From Paenibacillus rubinfantis (lineage in GTDB: Bacteria; Bacillota; Bacilli; Paenibacillales; Paenibacillaceae): a DNA stretch of 64,000 nucleotides. The position numbers were made by a program, and so were the translations under genes. The stretch spans positions 1 through 64,000 of the forward strand of contig NZ_LN909063.1 in assembly GCF_001486505.1 (NCBI RefSeq), read 5' to 3'. The notes below the pieces were generated by a model. It saw only the letters and a program-made list of their open reading frames with translations. It was not told the DNA's origin and did not search any database. Numbering within the stretch: the stretch's first letter is position 1; each line of letters starts with the position of its first letter. This document shows positions 48,476 to 59,522 of this stretch, one piece after another.

Positions 48476-49171
48476 TCATCTGTTGTGCTCCGCAAAGAAT
48501 ACGACCTGCAGCAGATCTTTGGCCTTGCTGAGATTGGCCGTATCTAACTGATGAAGCATGTCCATCAGATCCCGTATCGGATCCTCTTGTGCAGCTTGCC
48601 TCATGTCCATTGCCTCAGGCGGATTCTCCGCAGCGGGGGGGTGATCATCCTTGATGGACGTTAGATCCTCTTTCACTAACGATGTATTTAGGATATCGCT
48701 TTGCACCTGGGCGAGAAAGGTCAATTGTTCCGGGGTATACCTATTTAATAAGGCATGAACGTTCATATCGACGTGCCGATGCAGCGCTTGATGAACTTTG
48801 GATACTTCCTTTCCCAAGGAAGTGGTGCGAAACATAATCTTTTTCTTATTGTCCGGCAGATACTCCATTTGAATCACATGCTCTTGGACCAGCTTTCTCG
48901 TAATTTTCGAAACGCTCCCCCGGGGAATTCCCAAATGCGAGGCAATGCGAATCCCGTTGACCGGCTCCAGCGCAACGATTGCGTCTATGACATGGAGCAT
49001 CATCATCGTTGCACGTTTCAGGAAGGAGATCACGGCTGGGTTATCCGTTTGCTGAAGCATCCAACTTCGCTCTTCATCCACGCCCTCCGATTGGAATCGC
49101 CTCTGTAATTTGTCGGTCATTCCCATAATCTGAACAATTAATTCATCTTTGTATAATGTTGATCGTTTCAT
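48476..49171 (-). CDS. MarR family transcriptional regulator
   Basis: This 231-aa regulator is longer than a typical MarR (about 150). The winged-helix core includes VNGIRIASHLGIPRGSVSKITRKL (about 74-97), and DNKKKIMFRTTSLG forms the wing. The C-terminal extra ~60 residues are polar and acidic with no recognised domain. It is divergent from a drug exporter gene and probably controls it through palindromes in the shared 154-nt spacer. Confidence 0.85.
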   Translation of the reverse strand: MKRSTLYKDELIVQIMGMTDKLQRRFQSEGVDEERSWMLQQTDNPAVISFLKRATMMMLHVIDAIVALEPVNGIRIASHLGIPRGSVSKITRKLVQEHVIQMEYLPDNKKKIMFRTTSLGKEVSKVHQALHRHVDMNVHALLNRYTPEQLTFLAQVQSDILNTSLVKEDLTSIKDDHPPAAENPPEAMDMRQAAQEDPIRDLMDMLHQLDTANLSKAKDLLQVVFFAEHNR

Positions 49172-49213
49172 GAACGAATCTCCCTTAGTGATTTACTGTA
49201 CTTAGTATATCAC

Positions 49214-49292
49214 AGGAAAGATTCCTGGAAACATGTTTGACGAGGAGGAAACAAGAGTGTATATTGATTCCTGTAAACATATATGTTTCCAG
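49214..49292. promoter_or_regulatory. Candidate operators between the marR-like and exporter genes
   Basis: The spacer contains a near-perfect palindrome CTGTAAACATATATGTTTCC plus AG (49271-49292), and a related sequence, CTGGAAACATGTTT (49225-49238), 46 nt upstream. A smaller AGGAA/TTCCT palindrome is at 49214-49226. The shared GGAAACAT core fits repeated binding by one dimeric regulator. Confidence 0.65.
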
Positions 49293-49325
49293 TAAACAAA
49301 ATGAGGTGAAGGGGAGAACAAGGGA

Positions 49326-50822
49326 ATGACTTTGGTGAAAAACAAGAAAAGCTTTATGTTAATTGGTGTATTTACCGGCTTGATCTTTGCCGAGCTGGAT
49401 GAAACCGTCGTTTCGACGGCCATGCCAAGCATTATTCGGCAGCTGCATGGACTAGCGTTCTATGGTTGGGTTCCCGGCATTTATATGCTTGCGGCCTCCA
49501 TGTTCATGCCGATTCTGGGGAAGCTCGCCGATATCTATGGACGCAAACGCGTTTACCTATATTGCATGGGACTATTCATTCTGGGATCGCTTATTAGTGG
49601 AATGGCGCCCTCCATCGGAGTGCTGCTGGCAGGGCGTGGCATTCAGGGCATCGGAGCCGGCGGACTGATGCCGATTGCCCTTGCGATGATCGGCGATGCT
49701 TACCCGTTGGAACAACGGGCCAGAATCCAGAGCCTGATCGGGCCGCTCCTCATCCTGCCCCAGCTGCTGGGTCCAACCGTTGGCGGCTATTTCGTAGAAC
49801 ATATCAGCTGGCACTGGGTATTTTTGATCAATATCCCCGTTGGGGTGCTTGCGGCAATGCTGCTGTCCTTTGGGGTGCGCGAATCCCGCAGTGACGAAAG
49901 CAGAAAAATTGACTGGGCGGGAGCCGCTACACTTGTGCTCGCTCTCCTGTCCTTGTTATTAACTCCGATCCTCGTCGACAATCAAGGATTTACATGGTCG
50001 TCCCCGGTGATCCTCGGACTGCTTGTGTTGTCTGGGCTATTGATCGCTTGGTTTGTCCGCATCGAATCGAAAGCCGAGGAACCGATTATTCCGCTGCATT
50101 TATTCCGGAACCGCAACTTGGTGGTGATGTCGCTGCTTGTATTCATTTTGATGCTTGGAGCCATGGGGAGCACCTCCGCTTTTCCGCTTTTTGCCCAAAA
50201 TGTGATGGGACTAACGCCAACAGAGGCCGGGTATTTGATGCTCGCTTTTATGGCAGGGGTGGTACCCTCTAGCCTTCTGAACGGGTTCCTGATAACCAAG
50301 CTTCCTTACCGGTATTTATTCATCATCTGTTTTACGCTTCCAATCATCAGCTTCTTCCTGCTGTCAAAGATCGGGATCACCACGACCGTGGTGTACGTCA
50401 TTCTCACGTTCTTCGTTCTTGGGATCGGGTTTGGAGCGCTGTTTGGCGCCGATAATCTGATCGTGCAGGAATCGGTTGAAAAAGAACACAGCGGCATTGC
50501 CCTCGGGACAGTGCAGCTGTTTCAATCTCTCGGAACGACGATTGGGCTCAGCGTGTTTGGCAGCTTGCTCGCCCGGCAAATCAAAGGTGGGGTTACCGCG
50601 CTTACCGACCAGTTTTCGAGTGATACGCTAGGTCAAATCGCAAGCGGCGGGATTCCCCAAGGCTTGAACCCGGAGTTGCTGAACCAAGTGCAGACGGTAT
50701 TTGTTAGTGCCTTTCAGCATATTTTCGCTATATCCCTTTGGTTTATCGTCGCGGCCTTTTTTGTCTGCTGGTTTCTGAAGAAGGAGGTTTTAGCAAAAAA
50801 AGAATCCGAATCCGCCGCGTGA
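49326..50822 (+). CDS. MFS multidrug exporter, DHA2 (14-TM, EmrB/QacA) family
   Basis: This 498-aa transporter has about 14 hydrophobic helices. The start motif is LDETVVSTAMPSII (helix 1, about 22-35), motif A is GKLADIYGRKRVYL and motif C-like is GPTVGGYFVEHISWHWVFLI. The DHA2 family exports drugs or lipophilic ions by proton antiport; the substrate cannot be read from sequence. It is controlled in all likelihood by the adjacent MarR protein. The pair lies between dnaB and purA, which are close neighbours in B. subtilis. Confidence 0.92.
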   Translation: MTLVKNKKSFMLIGVFTGLIFAELDETVVSTAMPSIIRQLHGLAFYGWVPGIYMLAASMFMPILGKLADIYGRKRVYLYCMGLFILGSLISGMAPSIGVLLAGRGIQGIGAGGLMPIALAMIGDAYPLEQRARIQSLIGPLLILPQLLGPTVGGYFVEHISWHWVFLINIPVGVLAAMLLSFGVRESRSDESRKIDWAGAATLVLALLSLLLTPILVDNQGFTWSSPVILGLLVLSGLLIAWFVRIESKAEEPIIPLHLFRNRNLVVMSLLVFILMLGAMGSTSAFPLFAQNVMGLTPTEAGYLMLAFMAGVVPSSLLNGFLITKLPYRYLFIICFTLPIISFFLLSKIGITTTVVYVILTFFVLGIGFGALFGADNLIVQESVEKEHSGIALGTVQLFQSLGTTIGLSVFGSLLARQIKGGVTALTDQFSSDTLGQIASGGIPQGLNPELLNQVQTVFVSAFQHIFAISLWFIVAAFFVCWFLKKEVLAKKESESAA

Positions 50823-52431
<1,609 letters not shown>

Positions 52432-52463
52432 GAAACAAAAGGATAGACTATGAGGCTATCACT

Positions 52464-52515
52464 GAGCCGCCGATAGAGGATGGGAACATCGCTCTGCCGG
52501 CGGTTTCTTTTTCTA
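52464..52515 (+). terminator. Terminator of purA
   Basis: GCCGCCGATAGAG(C/G)ATG pairs with CATCGCTCTGCCGGCGG around a GGAA loop with small internal mismatches, followed by TTTCTTTTTCT. Confidence 0.88.
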
Positions 52516-52606
52516 GTTTTAGCTCCTAGCTAAGGTTGAAATCGGGTTTCGCCGTCCATACTGGAGGTTGAGAGACTAGATTCTTAGGCAGTAGGAGGAC
52601 AAAGCG

Positions 52607-53329
52607 ATGAAATGGCTCGGATGGATCTTGAAATTAGTCGTAACGATCGTAGCGGTTAGCCTATTGACCGTTGCCACGACGGGATACATCGTTAATTCGT
52701 ACATCCAAACGTTATTGAGCAGCTACAATCTGCCTATAACCGCGCAGGCTCCTGGTATCGGCGGGATTATGAAGGGGATGCTGGGGTTTGGCGGGACCGG
52801 AGGGGGTACCGATCAAGCGGAAGGAGAAACCGATACCGATTCGAGCGGCAGCGGTACAGGCAAGTCCGATACAGGCAAATCCGGCACGGTCGATACCGGC
52901 TCGGGGAAGACAGATCCATCAGGCGATGGGCAGAGCAACAACGGTAGCCCGAAGGATCCGACGACGGAGACGAACGGAAGTCCGACCGGCGGTACCAACA
53001 CAGATGCCAACGGAACGGAGGCCGACGCGCCGGAAGATGCCTTGCCGGTGATGGGCGGAATGAATGCGGGAGATGCGTTGGGCGAAGACCAGCAGGTGGT
53101 GGTGACGCCGGACGATCTCGTTGCAAAGAAGGATGAGCTGCCCGATCAGCAGAAAGAGGAGATTTTTGCGATTCTCATGAAGAAGTTGCCGCAGGAGGAT
53201 ATGCAAAAGTTGACCGTGGCCCTGGAGGGCGGATTGACGGAAATCGAAATGATTAACATCGAGCAAATTCTGTCAAAACATTTAGATAAAACGGAGTATT
53301 CCAAGGTGATGGAGCTGTTAAAAAAATAA
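52607..53329 (+). CDS. Unrecognised membrane-anchored protein with disordered linker
   Basis: I do not recognise this 240-aa protein. One N-terminal helix (about 5-32) would anchor it. Residues about 60-150 are a low-complexity linker of Gly, Ser, Thr, Asp and Lys with repeats such as GKSDTGKSGT. The last ~75 residues are predicted helical and charged (DELPDQQKEEIFAIL, LPQEDMQKLTVALEGGL, ILSKHLDKTEY). It has its own ribosome site (AGGAGG) and lies between purA and the M23 endopeptidase. A cell-envelope or spore role is possible by location only. Confidence 0.7.
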   Translation: MKWLGWILKLVVTIVAVSLLTVATTGYIVNSYIQTLLSSYNLPITAQAPGIGGIMKGMLGFGGTGGGTDQAEGETDTDSSGSGTGKSDTGKSGTVDTGSGKTDPSGDGQSNNGSPKDPTTETNGSPTGGTNTDANGTEADAPEDALPVMGGMNAGDALGEDQQVVVTPDDLVAKKDELPDQQKEEIFAILMKKLPQEDMQKLTVALEGGLTEIEMINIEQILSKHLDKTEYSKVMELLKK

Positions 53330-53423
53330 TCGCTTCATCCCCTGTCAAAAGGGAATGTCAGCGCTAACATTCACAGGATTGTAAATTAAAAAAAGCGGTT
53401 ACACCGCCGCTAAAACCGTGAGG

Positions 53424-53447
53424 ACCCGCTTATTCAGCGGGTTGTTT
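53424..53447 (+). terminator. Possible weak terminator before the M23 gene
   Basis: ACCCGCT pairs with AGCGGGT around TATTC, followed by TGTTT. A candidate promoter for the next gene, TTGAAA (about 53464) with TTAAAG 17 nt later, follows. Confidence 0.5.
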
Positions 53448-53568
53448 GCATTTGGGACCAAAGTTGAAATTCTTTGCTGGGCTGTGTTAAAGTAAACAAT
53501 AGCGGCAAAAGGTTAAAATTTTGAAACCATTTAAAGTCGAATCGAGTCGATGAATAAAGGAGATCGGT

Positions 53569-55122
53569 ATGAAAGGTTTTACGGGAAAACGTTGGCAGCT
53601 GTGGCGCGGAGACAACTCTCGAACGCAGGAGCAACACAGCCGCCCGGAAAACGATTCAGAGAGATCCGAACTGGAGAGCGGACGAAAATGGTCCGATCTT
53701 CTGAAATCCCGCAAGATGGTCCTGGCTGGGGTCGCCGTGGTTGTTATCGCAGGCGCGGTCTATTTGACAGGACAGCAATACGTGAAGGCCAATACGGTAT
53801 CTTATTACCGGGTCTACGTCGGCGGGAAGGAAATTGGCACGATCGCGAGCGAATCGCAATTACAGGCTCTTATTGAACGCAAAGAGCAAGAATATAAACA
53901 GAAGTACCCGGATGTGGATATGGCGGTACATACCGAGGGGATTAGCACCAAACCGGAGCAGGCCTACAAAGCCGAAGTGGATGCGGAATCAACCCTGAGC
54001 GAGTTGTACGGGATGCTGACCGGTTATGCCAAGGGCGTAGAGCTGAAGGTGGACGGCAAAGTGATCGCCGTCGTGAAGGACCAGCAGGCCGCCCGGGAAG
54101 TTCTGGAGCGGGTTAAATCGCAATATGCACCGGAGCCGGACGTGGCTGCCAGCACCCTGGCCGCGAAAGTGAAACGGACCGGCGGCAGCGCAACGGCGGG
54201 AGCCAAGACAAAGGCTTCCAGCGCGACGTTGGAAACGGTAGAGATTGCCGAAGACGTGGCGCAGGGCGAGGTCAAATCGGATCCCAACAAGGTGATGAGC
54301 TCCGAGGAAGCCGTACGCAAGATCCTCCAAGGGGACGAGGAAGCCATTCAGTATGAGGTGAAGGAAGGGGACACGATTTCGTCGATCGCGGCCCGTTTTG
54401 ATGTGTCGCAGAAGGAGCTGTTCGCGAATAACCCGGGGGTTGAAGAGCGGACGCTGCAAATCGGGACACTGCTGAACGTAAAGGCAGTGCAGCCGGCTCT
54501 TACGGTTCGCACCGTTGAGCATGTGATGGAGGAGATCGTGACCGAACCCCAGGTCATCGTCAAGAAGAACGCCAGCATGCGGGCGGGGGAGACCAAGGTA
54601 ATCTCGCCGGGCTCCAGCGGCCTGAAGACGATGGAATATCGGATTACGAAGGAAAATGGGATGGTCGTAGACGAAGAATGGCTCGGCCAAGAAGTGACGA
54701 AGAAATCGTCGCCTAAAATCGTCGTGCGCGGCACGAAGGTTGTGTTGGGTGAAGGAAGCGGGCAATTCGCCTGGCCGGTATCCAGCGCCAAGATGACAAG
54801 CAGCTACGGCGAGCGTTGGGGACGGACGCATAAAGGGATCGACCTGGTGTCCTCGAAACGCAACATCCTCGCCGCCGATGACGGCGTTGTCTCGTTCGTG
54901 GGGACGAAGACGGGCTATGGCAACTGCATCATCATCGACCACAAGAATGGCTATGAAACGCTGTACGGCCATTTAAGCAAAATCAGCGTGAAGAAAGGTC
55001 AGGTCGTCGAGAAGGGCGACAAGATCGGCGTCATGGGCAGCACCGGCCGCTCGACCGGCACGCATCTGCACTTCGAGATTCATAAGAACGGCAGCATTCA
55101 GAACCCGATGAAATATCTATAA
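53569..55122 (+). CDS. M23 family peptidoglycan endopeptidase with LysM and G5-like regions
   Basis: This 517-aa protein has a basic and polar N terminus and one membrane helix (about 48-65) as anchor or signal. A LysM domain follows (EVKEGDTISSIAARFDVSQKELFANNP, about 262-290 in part), then a G5-like domain (about 305-390, with the EEIVTEPQVIVKKN pattern). The C-terminal M23 (LytM) metallopeptidase has the zinc ligands in RTHKGIDLV and GTHLHFEIHKNG (HxH). M23 enzymes cleave peptide cross-links. AAAGGAG precedes the ATG. It sits directly upstream of walRK, whose regulator controls cell-wall hydrolases. Confidence 0.93.
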   Translation: MKGFTGKRWQLWRGDNSRTQEQHSRPENDSERSELESGRKWSDLLKSRKMVLAGVAVVVIAGAVYLTGQQYVKANTVSYYRVYVGGKEIGTIASESQLQALIERKEQEYKQKYPDVDMAVHTEGISTKPEQAYKAEVDAESTLSELYGMLTGYAKGVELKVDGKVIAVVKDQQAAREVLERVKSQYAPEPDVAASTLAAKVKRTGGSATAGAKTKASSATLETVEIAEDVAQGEVKSDPNKVMSSEEAVRKILQGDEEAIQYEVKEGDTISSIAARFDVSQKELFANNPGVEERTLQIGTLLNVKAVQPALTVRTVEHVMEEIVTEPQVIVKKNASMRAGETKVISPGSSGLKTMEYRITKENGMVVDEEWLGQEVTKKSSPKIVVRGTKVVLGEGSGQFAWPVSSAKMTSSYGERWGRTHKGIDLVSSKRNILAADDGVVSFVGTKTGYGNCIIIDHKNGYETLYGHLSKISVKKGQVVEKGDKIGVMGSTGRSTGTHLHFEIHKNGSIQNPMKYL

Positions 55123-55128
55123 GATGCG

Positions 55129-55163
55129 AGTCCGCCACCCTTGAGGGAGGCGGGCTTTTTTTG
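55129..55163 (+). terminator. Terminator of the M23 endopeptidase gene
   Basis: GTCCGCC-A-CCCT pairs with GGG-A-GGCGGGC around TGA, followed by seven T. Confidence 0.9.
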
Positions 55164-55294
55164 CCTCAGACCTTATTACCCCAAAATGTGAGTTGTCAAT
55201 CGTTACCGGATCGGCGGATAGCTGATGCGGCGTTAGATATGGTAAGATAGAGGGAGCAAAAGCCCATGGCTGAAAGTTGGGGTGAACCTGATTC

Positions 55295-56011
55295 ATGCAA
55301 GGAAAAATTCTGGTCGTGGATGACGAGAAACCCATTGCGGATATTTTGAAATTTAATTTGGAAAAAGAGGGCTACGAGGTCGTGCTCGCCTTCGACGGGA
55401 TTGAAGCTACCCGGCTGGCGTTCTCCGAACAACCGGACCTGATTCTGCTCGATTTGATGCTGCCCGGCAAGGACGGGATGGACGTGTGCCGCGAGGTGCG
55501 GGCGAAGCTCGAGACGCCGATCATTATGCTGACGGCCAAGGACGGGGAGATCGATAAGGTGTTGGGCCTGGAGCTGGGCGCCGACGACTACGTGACCAAG
55601 CCGTTCAGTACGCGGGAGCTGCTGGCCCGGGTGAAGGCGCAGATGCGCCGTCAACAGAAGGCCGCGGCGGCCGAAGGTGCAGAGGAAACGAAGCAGGGGA
55701 TCAGCCTGTTCGAGCTGTTTATCGACACGGATATGTACACGGTGCATAAGAATGGCGAACCGTTGGATCTGACGCATCGGGAGTTCGAGCTTGTGCATTA
55801 CCTGGTCAAGAATGCCGGCAAGGTGATGACTCGCGAGCATCTCCTGCAGGCGGTGTGGGGCTTCGAGTATTTTGGCGATGTCCGCACGGTGGACGTGACG
55901 ATTCGCCGGCTGCGCGAGAAGATCGAGAAGGATCCGAGCAAGCCGGAATACATTTTGACGCGGCGGGGATTGGGGTATATGATGCGGAGCTCCAAGGCGG
56001 GTGGACTCTAG
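55295..56011 (+). CDS. walR: Response regulator WalR (YycF)
   Basis: WalR is a 238-aa OmpR-family regulator with receiver domain ([18 protein letters not shown]; phosphorylated aspartate in [23 protein letters not shown]) and a C-terminal winged helix ([23 protein letters not shown]). It controls cell-wall hydrolase genes and is essential in many Bacillota. The ATG is preceded by GGGGTGAACC. Its stop lies one base before the walK ATG. Confidence 0.97.
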   Translation: MQGKILVVDDEKPIADILKFNLEKEGYEVVLAFDGIEATRLAFSEQPDLILLDLMLPGKDGMDVCREVRAKLETPIIMLTAKDGEIDKVLGLELGADDYVTKPFSTRELLARVKAQMRRQQKAAAAEGAEETKQGISLFELFIDTDMYTVHKNGEPLDLTHREFELVHYLVKNAGKVMTREHLLQAVWGFEYFGDVRTVDVTIRRLREKIEKDPSKPEYILTRRGLGYMMRSSKAGGL

Positions 56012-56012
56012 A

Positions 56013-57836
56013 ATGAATCTGCCCTCTTTTTTTCGCACGATCCAGGCCAAACTGATCATCATTTACGTGCTGCTGATCCTGATCGCCATGCAGTTGATCG
56101 GGGTGTATTTCGTGAGCGCGATGAAGACCTCGCTGACCAGCAACTTCACGAAGGAACTGCAGGAGCGGGCGGAGCTGCTCTCCGTGTTGGCGGCGCAAAA
56201 CCTGGGCGTGACCGGAGAGTCGGCGGAGGAATCGCTGGAGAATCTGCGCGTACTGGTCAATAACCTGTTTAATATCGGCGGGGCGGAGATTCAGGTGCTG
56301 GATGCAAGCGGCAAGGTGCTGACGACGTCCAAGCCTTCCCACGCCGATTATGTGGGCACGAAGAATACGCAGACGGTTGTGAGCCGGGCCCTGCAGGGCA
56401 TTCGCGATAACGAGGAATATATCATAGACGAGGATAACGTCCGCAAGAAGGTTGTGGCCAAGCCGGTGGTCAGCGGCGGGAAAATCGTCGGGGCCATCTA
56501 CATCGCGGCGTCGATGAGCGAGCTCTATAATACGATGGAGCGGATTAATAATATTTTTATTTCCGGGATACTGCTGGCGCTGGGGTTGACGGCGGTGCTG
56601 GGCGTTATTTTGGCCCATACGATTACTTCGCCGATCAAGGAGCTAACCCGGCGCGCCACGGCGGTGGCCGAAGGGGAGTTCCATCAGAAGATGCCGGTGC
56701 TTGGCAACGACGAAATCGGTCAGCTTAGCAAGGCGTTTAACTACATGACGAGCCGGCTGCGCGATGCGCTGGCGCAGAACGAGGAAGAGAAGGAGAAGCT
56801 TGCTTCGATCCTCACGAACATGAGCGACGGGGTGATCGCGACGGATGAGACTGGACGGGTTATTCTGATGAACCGGCGCGCGAGCGAAATGCTGGGGACG
56901 TCGGATACGGGGCCCGACCGGGGCGATATCATGTCGTTGCTGAACCTGCCGGACGAGGAGAAGGATGTGCTGGAGCAAGGGACGATGCACTCGACGATCC
57001 TCGAAAATATCGGATCAGACGGGGATGTCTTCCTGATCCGGGTGACGTTTACGCCGATTCATCGGCGGGAAATCGGAATCATCGGCACGATCGCCGTCCT
57101 CCAGGACGTCACCGAGCAGGAGAAGCTGGAGGCGTCGCGGCGGGAGTTCGTGGCCAACGTGTCGCACGAGCTCCGGACGCCGCTGACAACGATCAAGAGC
57201 TATACCGAGGCGCTGGAGGACGGCGCGATGGAGGATCCGGAGCTCGGGTCCCGATTCGTGTCCGTGATCCAGAACCAGACCGAGCGGATGATCCGCCTCG
57301 TCACGGACCTGCTTCATCTGTCCCGCTTCGATTCGCAAGAAGCGGAGCTGCGCAAGCAGCCGACCAATGTGATGGAGATGCTGGAGGATGTGGCGGACCG
57401 GTTTTCTTTTCAGATGCAGGAGAAAGGGATCAAGCCTACGTTGTTTATCGCCAGTGATGTGGATACGGCGTGGATTGACCGCGATCAGATTGACCAGGTG
57501 CTGGACAACCTGATCTCCAATGGGATGAAATATACGCCGGAGGGCGGCACCATTACGTTGGAAGCGCGGTTGACCGAGGACCGTCAGCTGGCGATTTCGG
57601 TGCAGGATAACGGGATCGGCATTCCGAAGAAGGATCTGGACCGGATATTTGAACGTTTCTATCGCGTCGATAAGGCGCGTTCACGGAATATGGGCGGGAC
57701 GGGCTTAGGTTTATCCATTGCCCGGGAAATTGTGCGGGCGCACGGCGGGACCATTTCCCTGCAGTCGGAATTCGGCAAAGGCACGAAGGTGACTTTTACG
57801 CTGCCGGCGGAGAAGCAAGGAGGCGAGGCACGGTGA
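56013..57836 (+). CDS. walK: Sensor histidine kinase WalK (YycG)
   Basis: WalK is a 607-aa kinase. It has a first helix (about 10-32), an extracellular region of about 145 residues, a second helix (about 178-200), HAMP (about 200-252), PAS (about 262-370), HisKA with the phosphorylated histidine in NVSHELRTPLTTIKSY, and an ATPase domain with DNGIGIPKKDLDRIFERFYR and GGTGLGLSIAREI. ATG 56013 is chosen; a GTG at 56001, overlapping walR, is equally open. walH overlaps its stop by four bases. Confidence 0.97.
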   Translation: MNLPSFFRTIQAKLIIIYVLLILIAMQLIGVYFVSAMKTSLTSNFTKELQERAELLSVLAAQNLGVTGESAEESLENLRVLVNNLFNIGGAEIQVLDASGKVLTTSKPSHADYVGTKNTQTVVSRALQGIRDNEEYIIDEDNVRKKVVAKPVVSGGKIVGAIYIAASMSELYNTMERINNIFISGILLALGLTAVLGVILAHTITSPIKELTRRATAVAEGEFHQKMPVLGNDEIGQLSKAFNYMTSRLRDALAQNEEEKEKLASILTNMSDGVIATDETGRVILMNRRASEMLGTSDTGPDRGDIMSLLNLPDEEKDVLEQGTMHSTILENIGSDGDVFLIRVTFTPIHRREIGIIGTIAVLQDVTEQEKLEASRREFVANVSHELRTPLTTIKSYTEALEDGAMEDPELGSRFVSVIQNQTERMIRLVTDLLHLSRFDSQEAELRKQPTNVMEMLEDVADRFSFQMQEKGIKPTLFIASDVDTAWIDRDQIDQVLDNLISNGMKYTPEGGTITLEARLTEDRQLAISVQDNGIGIPKKDLDRIFERFYRVDKARSRNMGGTGLGLSIAREIVRAHGGTISLQSEFGKGTKVTFTLPAEKQGGEAR

Positions 57837-59209
57837 AGGAAAGGGTCAAATCGCTGACGCTGGCCTTGCTGGTCGCGTGCAGCCTGGTGCAGAGTTATTT
57901 TCTCATCTATCAATTGCCGGGCAGCAATCCGGTGGTCAAGTCGGAGAGCGACTACATTCGCACGGAGAATATGGGGACGACCCTAGAGGCGGATGCGATG
58001 CTTTATCCGTCGCAAATCGCCGTTCATCTGGGCGAGGAGCGACACACCGTGTTTTACCCGGACTCGACGTTTTACAATTTGATCTACAACCGGCTGAAGG
58101 GCCGTCAGTTCGACGGGTTCCAGCGGTATGACATCGATAATATCAACTGGTCGGACATTCGCGGCAAGGATATCGGCGTGGAGCTGGAATTCGGCGGCGG
58201 GGTGCCGGTGGAGCTGCTGCAAAAGGTGATGCAGATCGCGCCGGACTCGCTGTTTGATGCGGAGAACGTCAACCGGCTGCTTATTTTTAATACAGGAACC
58301 GATGATCAGGTACGCGTCTTTTTCTTCAGCTCGCGGGGCGACGTCGTGTACGAAGCGACCAAAGCGGATTTAACGGTGCAGGACGTACAGCAGCAGGTGG
58401 ATTTCGGCAAGGATTGGGTGCCGTATACCTTAACCGACGGGTATTACGTTCCCGAGGAACCGGTGGACCTAGTGGAAACCGGCCTGAACATCGGGTTATA
58501 TACGGCGGAGCAGATGCAGCGAAGCTTGTTCTCCGATCTGAGCAATACCCGTTATATCCGGGAAAAGGACGGCTCCGAGATTTATACCGACAGTAAACGC
58601 AGCCTTCAGGTGAAGCAGAATCGGAATTGGATCAACTTCACCGATCCAGCCGCACCGTCGGCAGGGGAGAACAGTCCAAGCAAAAACGTGCTGTCCGCCA
58701 TTGACTTCGTTAACCAACACGGCGGCTGGAACGGGAACTACCGGTTGGAGCAAACGAGCGATGGCCTGGAGGAAGACCAGCATCGGATTGTGTTCCAGCA
58801 ATACTATGGGACCGGGCAGTTCGGTTCTTTTCCGATCATCGACTTGTCGACGTTCCATTACGGGGCGATTACGCTTGAAATGCGTCAAGGCACGATTACC
58901 GGCTATGAGCGCTCGTTGATTTACGGCTCCGGCGGCAGCTGGGAGAAGAAGGTGGTCTCCCTGCCGGGCGGCAAGGCGCTGCGGGAAAGCATCGCGTCGC
59001 TCCAAACGGAGGCCAGCATCGCTGGCTTGTACCCCGCGTACCTGCCGACGCTTACCGAGAAGGGCTTGCTGCTGAAGCCGACGTGGGTCGTTGAGCTGAG
59101 CAACGGCGCTACCAGGGTGCTGGGTCTGGGGCCGGTGGATAAGCCCGGTGCGGACGCGGACGCAGGGGAGGACGAGGAGGCCGGCAGCTCGGACGCGGCT
59201 ACGAAGTAG
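57833..59209 (+). CDS. walH: WalK regulatory protein WalH (YycH)
   Basis: This 458-aa protein has an N-terminal membrane helix (about 8-28) and a large extracytoplasmic domain, starting MKERVKSLTLALLVACSLVQ. YycH and YycI form a membrane complex that modulates WalK. The C terminus ends in an acidic Asp/Ala/Glu stretch. GTG start, coupled to walK. The usual partner walI follows only after a 538-nt repeat-rich gap. Confidence 0.93.
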   Translation: MKERVKSLTLALLVACSLVQSYFLIYQLPGSNPVVKSESDYIRTENMGTTLEADAMLYPSQIAVHLGEERHTVFYPDSTFYNLIYNRLKGRQFDGFQRYDIDNINWSDIRGKDIGVELEFGGGVPVELLQKVMQIAPDSLFDAENVNRLLIFNTGTDDQVRVFFFSSRGDVVYEATKADLTVQDVQQQVDFGKDWVPYTLTDGYYVPEEPVDLVETGLNIGLYTAEQMQRSLFSDLSNTRYIREKDGSEIYTDSKRSLQVKQNRNWINFTDPAAPSAGENSPSKNVLSAIDFVNQHGGWNGNYRLEQTSDGLEEDQHRIVFQQYYGTGQFGSFPIIDLSTFHYGAITLEMRQGTITGYERSLIYGSGGSWEKKVVSLPGGKALRESIASLQTEASIAGLYPAYLPTLTEKGLLLKPTWVVELSNGATRVLGLGPVDKPGADADAGEDEEAGSSDAATK

Positions 59210-59475
59210 GGTGCGGGGAGTTGTGGGATGCAGAGGCAGACGGGAGTGTAAACGTAACTGCAAGTGCAGTTGCCAGAGCGGTCGCAACTGCAAAGGTAGA
59301 TGAGACTACAAAGGCTACTGTAACCACAACTGCAAACGTAACTGCAAATGCAAAGGCAACGTTACTGTGAACATGACAGCAAATGTAGTGCCAACTCTAC
59401 TGTGAACATGACAGCAAATGTAGTGCCAACTCTACTGTAACCACAACTGCAAACCCAACTGCAAACCCAACTGCC
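59210..59475. repeat. Hexamer-periodic ACTGCAAA repeats with a 35-bp tandem duplication
   Basis: After walH the sequence becomes a degenerate repeat of AACTGC and AAAYGT-like hexamers (about 59250-59360 and 59435-59475). Between these lie two identical 35-bp units (59364-59398 and 59399-59433) beginning ACTGTGAACATGACAGC. One frame from a TTG at 59221 is open for 52 codons and would encode Val/Thr/Ala-rich sequence, then stops at the repeat; I do not regard it as a gene. Confidence 0.8.
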
Positions 59476-59522
59476 AACGGAAACGAGTAACCCCTACTGC
59501 GACAAACGCTTCTTCGTAACGG

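Noticed and set aside
48476..50822. Part of a prophage or integrative element
   Set aside because: No integrase, phage structural gene or attachment repeats; a simple regulator-exporter pair.
59221..59379. Val/Thr/Ala-rich open frame after walH, considered as a frameshifted extension of WalH or a small gene
   Set aside because: It is explained by the hexamer repeat, has no ribosome site and WalH already has a complete length.
59364..59433. CRISPR-like repeat
   Set aside because: The two 35-bp copies are directly adjacent without spacers.
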